Positions 15,188 to 26,162 are shown, counted from the first letter of the stretch. The stretch: 64,000 nucleotides of DNA from Pseudomonas vancouverensis (GCF_004348895.1 NZ_RRZK01000032.1:310001-374000), one strand, 5' to 3'. A program made the numbers and translations. Notes: a model not told the origin generated them from the sequence alone.

Positions 15188-17915
15188 ACCAGTAGACTTC
15201 CTTTCTGCCAATGCCCAGCGCCTTGAAGTCGCTGTGTCTACGTCTCTTGCTGTAGATCGCGTGCCCACAGAGCTCGAGATATTTGGGTTGGCGAGCGCAC
15301 TGCGTAAAATCGAGATGTACGCAGTTTCTGACCAAGAATTTGACATAGTAATAAAGAAGCTCCATGTCGCTCTGGCCGTGGATATGGGAGTGGGCAGTTA
15401 CGTAGTCAATGAGCATGATCCTTGGCTTCAAGCAAGGAAGGCTCAAATAAATCCATTTTATTGGGGCAGGTACAAGACGGATTTAATCAAGCAGGGGTGG
15501 GGGGCAAAGGTAGTAAACTCACTTGATAAAGTAACTGATGAAATACTGGATTTGATGGGTAACCCAGTTGGAAAGTCAGGTTGGCCTCGTCGTGGGCTGG
15601 TTATGGGGGATGTGCAGTCTGGTAAGACTTCAAACTATACTGGATTAATATGTAAAGCAGCAGATGCGGGTTATAAGTTAGTGATTCTCCTAACGGGCAC
15701 TTTGGAAAGTTTGCGTCGACAGACACAGGAGCGGTTGGATTCCGGGTTTGTGGGATTAGATAGCTCTGGAGTTGTGTATAGCAATAGTCGAAATAGAAAG
15801 CGCAAAGAGATAGGCGTTGGTTTAATAAATGCGACTAGAAGCGCGGGTGTTTTTACGTCAACTGTTGCTGACTTTAGGGCTACTACAGTCAATCAACTTG
15901 GCTTCAGGCTGCGGGATTATAATGAGCCAGTATTGCTTGTGGTTAAGAAGAACAAAAAAATCATAGAGAATTTAACCGAATGGTTAAAAGATTTCAATGC
16001 TGAATCTTCAGGAAAAATTGATCTCCCCTTACTCCTTGTTGATGATGAAGCAGATAATGCATCTATTAATACTAGTCCAAAAAAAGCAACAGCGATAAAT
16101 AGCGGTATTCGAACGCTGCTGAATATATTTCCCAAATCAAGCTATGTCGGGTTTACAGCTACTCCATTTGCGAATGTTTTTATTAATCCTGAAACGACAA
16201 ATGAAATGGAGGGGGATGATCTTTTTCCGCGTGATTTTATCTATGCGTTAGATGCTCCAACCAATTATTTAGGTGCTTCGGCGATATTTGGAGATGAATC
16301 CAGGGTTGACTGCCTGCAAGAAATATCTGATGCGGAGGCGGCATTCCCAAAGGGACAAAAATCGGACAGCCCGGTAGATTGTGTTCCAGACTCATTGATG
16401 GAGGCTGTTAAGTGCTTTCTAGTGGCCAATGCGATTATGGATTTGCGCACGGGGATGCCGAAACATAGGTCGATGTTGATCAATGTTAGTCATTTTACGC
16501 TTATTCAGGATCAAGTTAAGGATATAGTTGACTTTGCACTTCGTGGTGTACAGGACGATATTAGAAGTTATTCGTCACTCAAGGTTTCTGAGGCGATTAA
16601 AAATAATACAATCAATGAGTTGCGAGATATATTTGTAAAGCACTACAGCAATCATGGTTGTACTTGGGAGCAAGTACAGAGAACATTAGCTACTGCTGTG
16701 CTTCCTATAGAGGTTAGATCGGTCAACCAGAAGAGTGGCGGAGCTAGCCTAAACTATGCTTTATACAAAGAAAACGGTCTCCGTGTAATTGCTGTTGGCG
16801 GAAACAGCCTCGCTAGGGGGCTCACGCTTGAGGGGTTGTGTGTAAGTTACTTTTATAGAACCACTCAAATGTATGACGCTTTGTTACAAATGGGCCGCTG
16901 GTTTGGCTATCGGGTCGGTTATGAAGATCTGCTCAAAATATGGATGCCGGAGGAGACTATTAACTGGTATTCGTTAATATCAGAAGCTACTGATGAGCTG
17001 AGAGGCGAAGTTCGACGCATGCAGCTCTCTCGCCTAAAGCCAATAGATTTCGGACTTCGTGTCCGCTCTCACCCTGATTCATTAATAATTACAGCCAGGA
17101 ACAAAATGCGCGATTCGGAATCGATCGTGCACACGTTGTCAATTAGTAAAGAAAGCTTGGAGTCAGCGCGATTGCTAAGTGACTCAAACGCAATTTCTTC
17201 TAATCATAAGGCGACACAAGCATTAGTTAAAAAGATTGAGGCTTCGAATTTTCAGGTCGATAGTAAATATGATTTTCCCGTTTGGATAGGTGTCAGCAAG
17301 GCGGTTGTGGTTGAATTTTTAAATAATTTTATTAGTCATCCTCTTAATTTAAAACTACAGTCGAAAGATCTCGCTGATTTTATTGGAGGCTCAAATGATT
17401 CAAAACTTGACTCTTGGTATGTTGCGATTCCAAGAGGCAGTGTTAGTGCTTACGAATTATCTCCAGGTCGTATGGTTTCCCGCAGAAGCCGTAAAATTGA
17501 AGTAGATCTTGATAAACAATCGTTGTTGGTTAACGAGAAAAAGATGAGGGTTGGGTCAGCAGCAGATGAAAAAATTGGTTTGAAAGAAAGCGATATTGTT
17601 GAGGCAGAGCAAATTTTTCGTGAAAACCCTAAGAACAAAGATAAAAAAAATGTCCCTGGCAAGGCATATAACGAAGTTCGTAAGTTTCCATTGCTTTTGA
17701 TTCACCTAGTTTGGCCGGAATTTGGTGATCAAAAGTATACTCCTTTGTCAGCGGATAGCTCTTTGGTTGCAATCGGTTTAAGTTTTCCAGAGCTTATTGC
17801 TGGTAGCCAGAAAATGACTTATCAGATAAATATGGTTGAGTTGAGAAGTCTCTTGGCTAAAGAAGTTAGCAGCTTTGAGGGTGATGAGGACGAGGATGAA
17901 AATGTCGACGACTAA
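15177..17915 (+). CDS. Z1-domain SF2-like ATPase
   Basis: A 912-residue protein. Walker A is at VMGDVQSGKTSNY (Lys150) and a DEAD-like Walker B at LLLVDDEADNAS (about 287-296); then YVGFTATPFANVF, VGGNSLARGLTLEG and LLQMGRWFGYRVGY complete a helicase-type core. This is the Z1 family found beside MORC-like ATPases and nucleases. It probably couples ATP use to DNA movement or remodelling. The start is TTG 15177, supported by GAGGAG ten bases upstream and by the 11-base overlap with the GHKL gene; the next ATG is residue 47. The C-terminus is acidic (GDEDEDENVDD) and overlaps the next gene by 14 bases. Confidence 0.88.
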   Translation: MNSKPVDFLSANAQRLEVAVSTSLAVDRVPTELEIFGLASALRKIEMYAVSDQEFDIVIKKLHVALAVDMGVGSYVVNEHDPWLQARKAQINPFYWGRYKTDLIKQGWGAKVVNSLDKVTDEILDLMGNPVGKSGWPRRGLVMGDVQSGKTSNYTGLICKAADAGYKLVILLTGTLESLRRQTQERLDSGFVGLDSSGVVYSNSRNRKRKEIGVGLINATRSAGVFTSTVADFRATTVNQLGFRLRDYNEPVLLVVKKNKKIIENLTEWLKDFNAESSGKIDLPLLLVDDEADNASINTSPKKATAINSGIRTLLNIFPKSSYVGFTATPFANVFINPETTNEMEGDDLFPRDFIYALDAPTNYLGASAIFGDESRVDCLQEISDAEAAFPKGQKSDSPVDCVPDSLMEAVKCFLVANAIMDLRTGMPKHRSMLINVSHFTLIQDQVKDIVDFALRGVQDDIRSYSSLKVSEAIKNNTINELRDIFVKHYSNHGCTWEQVQRTLATAVLPIEVRSVNQKSGGASLNYALYKENGLRVIAVGGNSLARGLTLEGLCVSYFYRTTQMYDALLQMGRWFGYRVGYEDLLKIWMPEETINWYSLISEATDELRGEVRRMQLSRLKPIDFGLRVRSHPDSLIITARNKMRDSESIVHTLSISKESLESARLLSDSNAISSNHKATQALVKKIEASNFQVDSKYDFPVWIGVSKAVVVEFLNNFISHPLNLKLQSKDLADFIGGSNDSKLDSWYVAIPRGSVSAYELSPGRMVSRRSRKIEVDLDKQSLLVNEKKMRVGSAADEKIGLKESDIVEAEQIFRENPKNKDKKNVPGKAYNEVRKFPLLLIHLVWPEFGDQKYTPLSADSSLVAIGLSFPELIAGSQKMTYQINMVELRSLLAKEVSSFEGDEDEDENVDD

Positions 17916-18852
17916 ATGTTTGTCAATCTGGCAATCATTAAGACCCGAGCCTCCGCAATCTGTATTCAAGCGGTATGACACGACGCACCCTTTGGATTTC
18001 TACCTGGGGCTCGATGGAGACGGCCGACATTTATTGTTGTTTGTCACCTCACAAGAACCGCCACATCAATTAGATATGCGAGCGATCAGGATAAGGAAGA
18101 ACTCTAGGGATGATGGCCGATGGGCTTTACTATTGACTCTGGATGACTCTGGGCTTTTGGAGATGTTCTCTTTATTGAGCGAAGACTTGATCGAGCACTC
18201 AAGAGAAATAAGAGGGAGTACGAGCCCTTTAACTTTCGTACTTCGTCGTTTGAGTGGTTGGCGACATTTGCTCGAGCGTGCTTCTGATGATTTGTTGCCT
18301 TTAAATAGCATTAGGGGCTTGTGCGGTGAGTTGATTTTTCTGGAAAAACTTATTGACCATTTGGGCTGTGAGGAGGCTGTAAGGGCTTGGGTGGGGCCCT
18401 CTGGGGCCGATCAGGATTTTCAATTAGGTTCCAGTGCTTGGGAAGTGAAGACAATAAGGCCAGATGCAGAAACGGTAATTATTGCATCAGAAGCTCAATT
18501 GAATGATTCTATTTACGACATTGATCTGATGATTGTCGAACTTGCGGATGTTAGCACTAGCTCTGAAAACCGTCTTACTTTGAATTTACAGGTGTCGAAG
18601 CTACGGAACAAGCTTTCCAGTTGTTATGAAGCATTGGTCCAGTTTGACAATCAAATTCTAGTTGCAGGCTATGTGGCGCGGGAGGAGTATGAGCATTACT
18701 CTTTTAGATTGCGGGGTTTATACAGATATACGGTGGTCGAGAGTTTTCCCTGCATTATGAGGACGGCTTTACCTGATGGTGTTAAAAATGTTTGCTACGA
18801 AATTGAGTTGAAGGCGTTGGAGAATTATTTGGTAGAGCGGACTTCTTATTAA
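17902..18852 (+). CDS. DUF4420 PD-(D/E)XK nuclease-like protein
   Basis: A 316-residue protein. SGADQDFQLGSSAWEVKTIR contains Asp172, Glu181 and Lys183 in the D-x8-E-x-K spacing of a PD-(D/E)XK nuclease core, preceded by the helix GLCGELIFLEKLI. NCBI-style annotation calls this family 'PD-(D/E)XK motif protein'. It is the best candidate for the DNA-cutting subunit of the system. ATG 17902 (MSTTKCLSIW) is chosen; it follows GAGGACGAGG inside the Z1 tail and overlaps Z1 by 14 bases. The AIPR gene begins 13 bases after its stop. Catalytic activity is inferred from the motif. Confidence 0.85.
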   Translation: MSTTKCLSIWQSLRPEPPQSVFKRYDTTHPLDFYLGLDGDGRHLLLFVTSQEPPHQLDMRAIRIRKNSRDDGRWALLLTLDDSGLLEMFSLLSEDLIEHSREIRGSTSPLTFVLRRLSGWRHLLERASDDLLPLNSIRGLCGELIFLEKLIDHLGCEEAVRAWVGPSGADQDFQLGSSAWEVKTIRPDAETVIIASEAQLNDSIYDIDLMIVELADVSTSSENRLTLNLQVSKLRNKLSSCYEALVQFDNQILVAGYVAREEYEHYSFRLRGLYRYTVVESFPCIMRTALPDGVKNVCYEIELKALENYLVERTSY

Positions 18853-18865
18853 TTGGAGGTGTACT

Positions 18866-20950
18866 TTGACGCTGCAGGAGTTTCATCGGGAGTTTTTAGA
18901 GTCCGTACGATCTCGCGCGGAGTCCGCTAGAGATTTTCTTAGTGCGAGTTTTATCGAAGAGTGTGGCAATAGATTAATTGATGCTGAGCAGTTTTCAAGC
19001 TTTGAAAGCTGTAGGTTTGAAGGTGTAAGTAATAAAAAAAAGCTGCGTATTGATGGTTATTATCTCGATGATGCAGACAATTCTTTGTCTTTGTTAATCG
19101 GTAATTTTTTGAATGAAGATGAAATTATAAATTTTAATACTGATGAAGTGAAAAAAGCCTTTATTAGCGTTAAAAATTATGTGCAGGAATCGCTAGACGG
19201 CTTTGTAACTGATGGCGAATTTGACGAAAGCCAACCAGGTTACGGACTAGCATGTGACCTGATGGATTGGCAGGCCAAGATATCAAAATTTCGATTTTAT
19301 TATGTTTCTGATGGGCAATTGAAATCCCGTATGAAGGATTGGCCGGAGGATGAGATAAATGGCATTCCATCGGAGTTTCACATTTGGGACATATCGAGAT
19401 TTCACATCGCTTATATTTCTGCTACAGGGCGAGATGAGCTTATAGTTGAGTTTGAGAGCTCCAATCAAAGAGGATTAAGCTGTCTCGCTGCTGCGGAATC
19501 TGACGGTGATTATAAGGCTTATCTGTGTATGATTAGTGGTGACATGCTCGCTGATATCTACGAGGGGTATGGAAGTAGGTTGCTGGAAGGGAACGTCCGT
19601 ACATTTTTGAGTGCAAAGGGCAAGGTTAACTCAAAGATTCAGAATACAATAAGAATCCAGCCAGAAATGTTCTTTGCGTTTAATAATGGTATTGCTGCAA
19701 CTGCAGAAAACGTCGTATTGGAGGAGGGTAATAGCGGACTTCGAATTGTTAGTGCAACTAATTTACAGATAGTAAATGGTGGCCAGACTACGGCTTCTCT
19801 GGCATTGGCTAAAAGGGGCAGTGCGGGAAAAAAAGATGGCGCTGATCTTTCTAAAATCATGGTTCAGATGAAGCTTTCGGTGTTACCACCAAAAAAGGCT
19901 GGAGAGCTAACGCCAGAAATAGCAAGATATGCAAATAGCCAGAACAAAGTGAGTGATGCAGATTTTTTCTCCAACCACCCCTATCACGTACGGTTGGAGG
20001 AGTTTTCCCGTCGTATTTTTGCCCCCTCAACTGGTGGCGCACAGCACGGTACTCACTGGTTTTATGAAAGAGCTCGCGGTCAGTACTTAAATGAACAAGC
20101 TAAACTATCAGGCGCGCTCAAAACTCAGTTCTCTCTACAAAACCCACGCAAGCAGTTATTTTCTAAAACGGATGTAGCCAAGCTTGAAAATACTTGGCGG
20201 GAATTACCCCATAAAGTGAGTTTGGGTGCTCAAAAAAACTTTATGATATTTGCTGATGTTATAGCTAAAGCCTGGTCTTCTGATGGTAAGGTTTTCAATG
20301 AGGATTATTATAAGAATATAGTTGCTCTAGCAATTATGTTCAGGCATACAGAGACTGTTGTGTCGCAACAAGAGTGGTACCAAGGTGGTTATCGGGCAAA
20401 TATTGTGACTTATACGTTGGCGAAACTTCATAATATGGTTTCTGAGCAGGCGCTAGGGAAGCAGCTAAGTCTTCGCGGGGTATGGGATAAGCAATCCGTG
20501 ACTGGGCCTTTGTCACAGCAAATTGAACTTATAACTAAGTATGTATTTGAAATTCTGACTGATCCTGATCGCCCGAAGGAAAACGTAACCGAGTGGGCAA
20601 AGATGCAGGCTTGCTGGGATCAGGTTAAGGAGCTATCGATTAAATTTGTACCTGGGTTCTTTGAGTCTTTGCAAGACTTGCGAGCCAGCATTGAAGATGT
20701 TGGCGCATCAAAAGTGGCTCAGAAAACAGATGATGGAATCGCAATGCAAGTTTCTGTGATTGAAACTCCTTCATTTGAATGGTCAAGAATGCTCACTTGG
20801 GGGGTTAGAGGGGGACGACTAACTCCTAAGCAAGAATCACTTTTAAAAATTGCCGCCCAAATTCCAAACAAAATTCCGACAGAAAAACAATGTGCTGAAA
20901 TTGTTAGGATAAGGGCGTCACTTATAGATCAAGGATATATTTCGTTGTGA
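18866..20950 (+). CDS. AIPR (abortive-infection phage resistance) family protein
   Basis: A 694-residue protein. The AIPR core is visible in FFAFNNGIAATAENVVLEEG (about 271-290) and LQIVNGGQTTASLALAKRGS (about 298-317), followed by EIARYANSQNKVSDADFFS. This domain is known from phage-resistance genes; its biochemical role is not settled, though nuclease or effector functions have been suggested. The start is TTG 18866 with GGAGG six bases upstream. It is the last gene of the five-gene operon and is followed by an AT-rich spacer and a bidirectional terminator. Probably the effector or a DNA-binding part of the system (inference). Confidence 0.88.
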   Translation: MTLQEFHREFLESVRSRAESARDFLSASFIEECGNRLIDAEQFSSFESCRFEGVSNKKKLRIDGYYLDDADNSLSLLIGNFLNEDEIINFNTDEVKKAFISVKNYVQESLDGFVTDGEFDESQPGYGLACDLMDWQAKISKFRFYYVSDGQLKSRMKDWPEDEINGIPSEFHIWDISRFHIAYISATGRDELIVEFESSNQRGLSCLAAAESDGDYKAYLCMISGDMLADIYEGYGSRLLEGNVRTFLSAKGKVNSKIQNTIRIQPEMFFAFNNGIAATAENVVLEEGNSGLRIVSATNLQIVNGGQTTASLALAKRGSAGKKDGADLSKIMVQMKLSVLPPKKAGELTPEIARYANSQNKVSDADFFSNHPYHVRLEEFSRRIFAPSTGGAQHGTHWFYERARGQYLNEQAKLSGALKTQFSLQNPRKQLFSKTDVAKLENTWRELPHKVSLGAQKNFMIFADVIAKAWSSDGKVFNEDYYKNIVALAIMFRHTETVVSQQEWYQGGYRANIVTYTLAKLHNMVSEQALGKQLSLRGVWDKQSVTGPLSQQIELITKYVFEILTDPDRPKENVTEWAKMQACWDQVKELSIKFVPGFFESLQDLRASIEDVGASKVAQKTDDGIAMQVSVIETPSFEWSRMLTWGVRGGRLTPKQESLLKIAAQIPNKIPTEKQCAEIVRIRASLIDQGYISL

Positions 20951-21039
20951 GCTTTAAAGTTTATATCGGGAATTATCGCTAAGATTTGTAGCTGGCGATT
21001 AGAACTTGGTATTGTTAATGTGTGTTTAATGAGCTCAAT

Positions 21040-21066
21040 AAAAACCCCGATCAAATCGGGGTTTTT
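21040..21066. terminator. Bidirectional terminator between the defence operon and nrdB
   Basis: CCCCGAT-caa-ATCGGGG framed by A-run and T-run on both sides: works for the plus-strand AIPR gene and the minus-strand nrdB, and marks the right border of the foreign region. Confidence 0.85.
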
Positions 21067-21110
21067 ATTTGAATTATTCAACGTAAAATTTCAAGCCGAA
21101 ATCTTGATGA

Positions 21111-22358
21111 TCAATCCCAGCTCAACGCCCCACCAGTCTGATACTCAATCACCCGCGTCTCAAAGAAATTCTTCTCTTTCTTCAAATCCATGATCTCGCT
21201 CATCCACGGGAACGGGTTAGTCGTCCCTGGGTACTCTTCCTTCAGACCAATCTGGCTCAGACGACGGTTAGCGATGAACTTGAGGTAGTCCTCCATCATC
21301 GCTGCGTTCATGCCCAGTACGCCGCGTGGCATGGTGTCGCGGGCGTATTCGATTTCCAGCTGGGTGCCTTGCAGGATCATTTGCGAGGCTTCTTCTTTCA
21401 TTTCGGCGTCCCACAGGTGCGGGTTTTCGATTTTGATCTGGTTGATCACGTCGATGCCGAAGTTCAGGTGCATGGATTCGTCGCGCAGGATGTACTGGAA
21501 CTGCTCGGCGACGCCGGTCATTTTGTTGCGGCGGCCCATGGAGAGGATCTGGGTGAAGCCGCAGTAGAAGAAGATGCCTTCCAGAACGCAGTAGTAGGCG
21601 ATCAGGTTGCGCAGCAATTCTTTGTCGGTTTCGACGGTGCCGGTTTCGAACTTTGGATCGGAGATCGAGCGGGTGTATTTCAGGCCCCAGGTGGCTTTTT
21701 TCGCGACCGATGGGATCTCGTGGTACATGTTGAAGATTTCGCCTTCATCCATGGCCAGCGATTCGATGCAGTACTGGTAGGCGTGGGTGTGGATCGCCTC
21801 TTCGAAGGCCTGGCGCAGGATGTACTGGCGGCATTCCGGGTTGGTGATCAGGCGGTACACGGCCAGGACCAGGTTGTTGGCAACCAGGGAGTCGGCGGTG
21901 GAGAAGAAGCCGAGGTTGCGCATCACGATGCGGCGCTCGTCGTCGGTCAGGCCTTCCGGGTTTTTCCAGAGGGCGATGTCGGCGGTCATGTTGACTTCTT
22001 GCGGCATCCAGTGGTTTGCGCAGCCGTCCAGGTACTTTTGCCAGGCCCAGTCGTACTTGAACGGTACGAGCTGGTTGAGGTCGGCGCGGCAGTTGATCAT
22101 GCGCTTTTCGTCAACGGCGACACGGGCGGAGGCGCCTTCGAGTTCGGCGAGGCCTTCGGCGACGTCGAGCGAGTCCAGTGCGGCTTTGGCGCGGGCTACG
22201 GCGGCGGAGTCAGCGGCGGTCACGGCGCGAGCTTCAAGGGCGGCGGCACCGCCGGCGCTGTCGAGACGGTCCATGTTGGCTTCGGTGGCGTGGCCGGCGT
22301 TGGCGCTCTTGACCGCTACTTCCGTGTCTTCTTTGTCGAATTCGTCCCAGCTCAGCAT
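21111..22358 (-). CDS. nrdB: Ribonucleotide reductase class Ia, small subunit
   Basis: A 415-residue R2 subunit that holds the di-iron/tyrosyl radical cofactor for making deoxyribonucleotides. Iron ligands are visible in FEEAIHTHAYQY and LRDESMHLNFG; the C-terminus ends TGGALSWD. The first ~80 residues are an Ala-rich extension (GGAAALEARAVTAADSAAVA), usual for Pseudomonas NrdB. In P. aeruginosa nrdA is immediately upstream, but here no nrdA is present within the next 40 kb upstream side or anywhere in the window. A NrdR-like box lies 438 bases before the start. Its downstream side is where the foreign island begins. Confidence 0.96.
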   Translation of the reverse strand: MLSWDEFDKEDTEVAVKSANAGHATEANMDRLDSAGGAAALEARAVTAADSAAVARAKAALDSLDVAEGLAELEGASARVAVDEKRMINCRADLNQLVPFKYDWAWQKYLDGCANHWMPQEVNMTADIALWKNPEGLTDDERRIVMRNLGFFSTADSLVANNLVLAVYRLITNPECRQYILRQAFEEAIHTHAYQYCIESLAMDEGEIFNMYHEIPSVAKKATWGLKYTRSISDPKFETGTVETDKELLRNLIAYYCVLEGIFFYCGFTQILSMGRRNKMTGVAEQFQYILRDESMHLNFGIDVINQIKIENPHLWDAEMKEEASQMILQGTQLEIEYARDTMPRGVLGMNAAMMEDYLKFIANRRLSQIGLKEEYPGTTNPFPWMSEIMDLKKEKNFFETRVIEYQTGGALSWD

Positions 22359-22762
22359 GACGTGTCGTCTCCTGCGTGAGGGCCAGTGTGCCCGTGTGAA
22401 AATTGAAGGGTTGGTTTTTCACACAGCCGTACTGGCCGCGTTGGATCTAAAGGAAATCGTTTTTTGCAGCAGCTATACGCAGGCATCAAACAGAATTTTG
22501 TACGGGGTTCCGAGAGCCTCTGATGGGCGCATCAGGCGTTGAGCGCCTGTGCGGGGCTTCAGACTGGCTATTGGCCCCTGTAAGGGGATATTGCAGGCCC
22601 GTTTAAGGCGGCATTATAGGGAAAAATTACGGGCTGTGGTGCGGCGAAATGGCCTACGGAACGGTCGGCGCGAAGGGTTTTTCGGTCGGAGCGAGGGTTT
22701 ACAGGGCTTTGGGCGGTATTGGCGGGCGCAGATTTTTTTTCTTAATTTTTTGCCCTCGATTA

Positions 22763-22787
22763 TTTTTGTTCAAGAAATGAACAAAAA
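22763..22787. repeat. 9-base inverted repeat upstream of nrdB
   Basis: TTTTTGTTC-aagaaat-GAACAAAAA, a perfect inverted repeat 30 bases from the NrdR-like box. Possible regulator site or RNA hairpin. The rest of the 22359-22846 gap holds no gene. Confidence 0.4.
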
Positions 22788-22796
22788 GGGCGTTTT

Positions 22797-22812
22797 TCAC
22801 TACATCTTGTGT
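22797..22812 (-). promoter_or_regulatory. NrdR-box-like site
   Basis: On the minus strand ACACAAGATGTAGTGA matches the NrdR consensus ACACWATATATWGTGT at 13 of 16 positions. NrdR represses ribonucleotide reductase genes when dATP is high. A second box at the usual ~31-base spacing is not clear. Confidence 0.5.
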
Positions 22813-22846
22813 TTGTGTGGGGTTTTCTCAGGCTCCAGACACAACT

Positions 22847-22868
22847 AAGCCCGACCGAAGTCGGGCTG
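22847..22868 (-). terminator. Hairpin terminator of the repeat-protein gene
   Basis: Minus-strand AGCCCGAC-TTCG-GTCGGGCT, a UUCG-capped stem 19 bases after the stop, followed by a T-rich but imperfect tract. Confidence 0.65.
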
Positions 22869-22886
22869 TGAAGTCACGAGGGTAGA

Positions 22887-23318
22887 TCAGCTCAGGCGAG
22901 CTGCACCGACGTGATCGGCGCCATCAGCTGCGAAGCGTGCAGCACCGACGTGATCAGCACCATCGGCGGCGAGCTTGCCAGCACCGACGTGATCAGCACC
23001 ATCGGCGGCGAGTTTGCCAGCACCGACGTGATCAGCACCATCGGCGGCGAGTTTGCCAGCACCTACGTGGTCAGCACCATCGGAAGCGAGTTTGCCGGCA
23101 CCTACGTGATCGGCGCCATCAGCTGCGAAACGTGCCGCACCTACGTGATCAGCACCATCAGCAGCGAGTTTGCCAGCACCTACATGATCAGCACCATCAG
23201 CGGCGAAAGCAGCAGAGCCGGTGAATGCAGCCGAACCGGTGCGATCGTAGCCATCAGCAGCGAAAGTGTTGGCGGCCAGTACAGAGAGGGTCAGGGCGAG
23301 AATCAGACGGGTTTTCAT
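22887..23318 (-). CDS. Exported protein of eight 13-residue tandem repeats
   Basis: A 143-residue protein with a signal peptide (MKTRLILALTLSVLAANTFA, cleavage likely after residue 20), a short ADGYDRTGSAAF-type leader and then eight copies of AADGADHVGA(GKL/ARF). Each unit keeps Asp, Gly and one His, so repeated metal or ligand binding is possible but unproven. ATG 23318 has GGAG eight bases upstream; the frame is open to 23450 but the extension is not signal-like. Small secreted repeat proteins of this style are common in Pseudomonas without known roles. It sits between nrdB and the DUF2790 gene, with its own hairpin terminator. Function unknown. Confidence 0.82.
   Translation of the reverse strand: MKTRLILALTLSVLAANTFAADGYDRTGSAAFTGSAAFAADGADHVGAGKLAADGADHVGAARFAADGADHVGAGKLASDGADHVGAGKLAADGADHVGAGKLAADGADHVGAGKLAADGADHVGAARFAADGADHVGAARLS
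22893..23204. repeat. Eight tandem 39-base repeats (in-frame, coding)
   Basis: The repeats of the exported protein: 8 x 39 bases, with identical copies next to each other and two sequence types (GKL-ending and ARF-ending). Copy number is likely to vary between strains. Confidence 0.85.
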
Positions 23319-23506
23319 GGCGGTGTCTCCAGGGAAGTGGGCGTTGTGTGCCTTGTTAAAGTTCATACTACGCCGATTATTTCGATTAAAAAGCGCAAAT
23401 AAGTGCTTTAAACAATCGTATAAATAGATAATTAAGGTTCGGCGCTTCATCTGCCTGAGAGGCGGGTGGGTCGAACCTTATTGAGGGAGGGGGGTGAAGC
23501 AGGAGA

Positions 23507-23770
23507 TCAGCCGTTGGAGCAACCGTTGCCCATCGCGCTGTAACGCAGGATATGACGCTGACCGTGGGAGTCTTCGTATTCCATTTTCATCGGCACCACT
23601 TCACATACATTTGGCGCTTCGCTCATGGAGATGACTTTGGCGATGTCCAGATGGGTGGAGTAAGTGTATTCCTCGATGACAGGTTGTTGCTGCGCGACAT
23701 CAGTCGGGACCTCTTCGGCCATGGCGCTGAGGCACATGCTGCTGAGGGCCAGAACTAATAAAGCTTTCAT
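23507..23770 (-). CDS. DUF2790 small periplasmic protein
   Basis: An 87-residue protein with a signal peptide (MKALLVLALSSMCLSAMAEE). The mature part EEYTYSTHLDIAKVISMSEA and CEVVPMKMEYEDSHGQRHIL is the DUF2790 family, nearly restricted to Pseudomonas; two cysteines (CEVV and GCSNG) could form a disulphide. ATG 23770 is chosen over an open frame back to 23878. Function is unknown. It is divergent from acsA, with 416 bases between the two starts. Confidence 0.8.
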   Translation of the reverse strand: MKALLVLALSSMCLSAMAEEVPTDVAQQQPVIEEYTYSTHLDIAKVISMSEAPNVCEVVPMKMEYEDSHGQRHILRYSAMGNGCSNG

Positions 23771-24186
23771 TTGAAATTTACCTTTTGGAGGTCGAGAGGG
23801 GGCACGCAATCCTTTTGGGATTGCGTGTGGATCTTCAGTACCAGGGTGTTTGATTAACTGCCTTCGTGGGGGCTGCAACTTGGTTAATCAGGGTGCCTTG
23901 TCGGCGAGGTGAATTTTAGGCAGGCGGGGTGGGTTCATATAGCCGTGGTTTTGATAAACACCTTTGACAGATTTCGTAACAATCCCCGGGAATACTGCTT
24001 TTCTACTCCGTTCGTAGTAAGACCAGGAGCCTGTGATATGAGACGGTACGCCCGTTCCATCTGGGTTTGCGGGCTATTCAAGGCGTTTTGTAGGGGCTTG
24101 TTACTACCATCGTCGAATGGTTCTATAGGCCCGGCCCGGCTACAACGGGGCCATACAAAAACAACTATTCCACCGAGGTAAGAAAG

Positions 24187-26142
<1,956 letters not shown>

Positions 26143-26162
26143 GCCTCAGGTCTGAGTCATTG

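Noticed and set aside
21369..22379. 336-residue plus-strand frame over nrdB
   Set aside because: Antisense shadow of nrdB with Val/Gly/His-rich composition.
22893..23204. Regular 39-base repeats as a CRISPR array
   Set aside because: No spacers: the repeats are contiguous, in frame and encode the 13-residue units of an exported protein; no cas genes.
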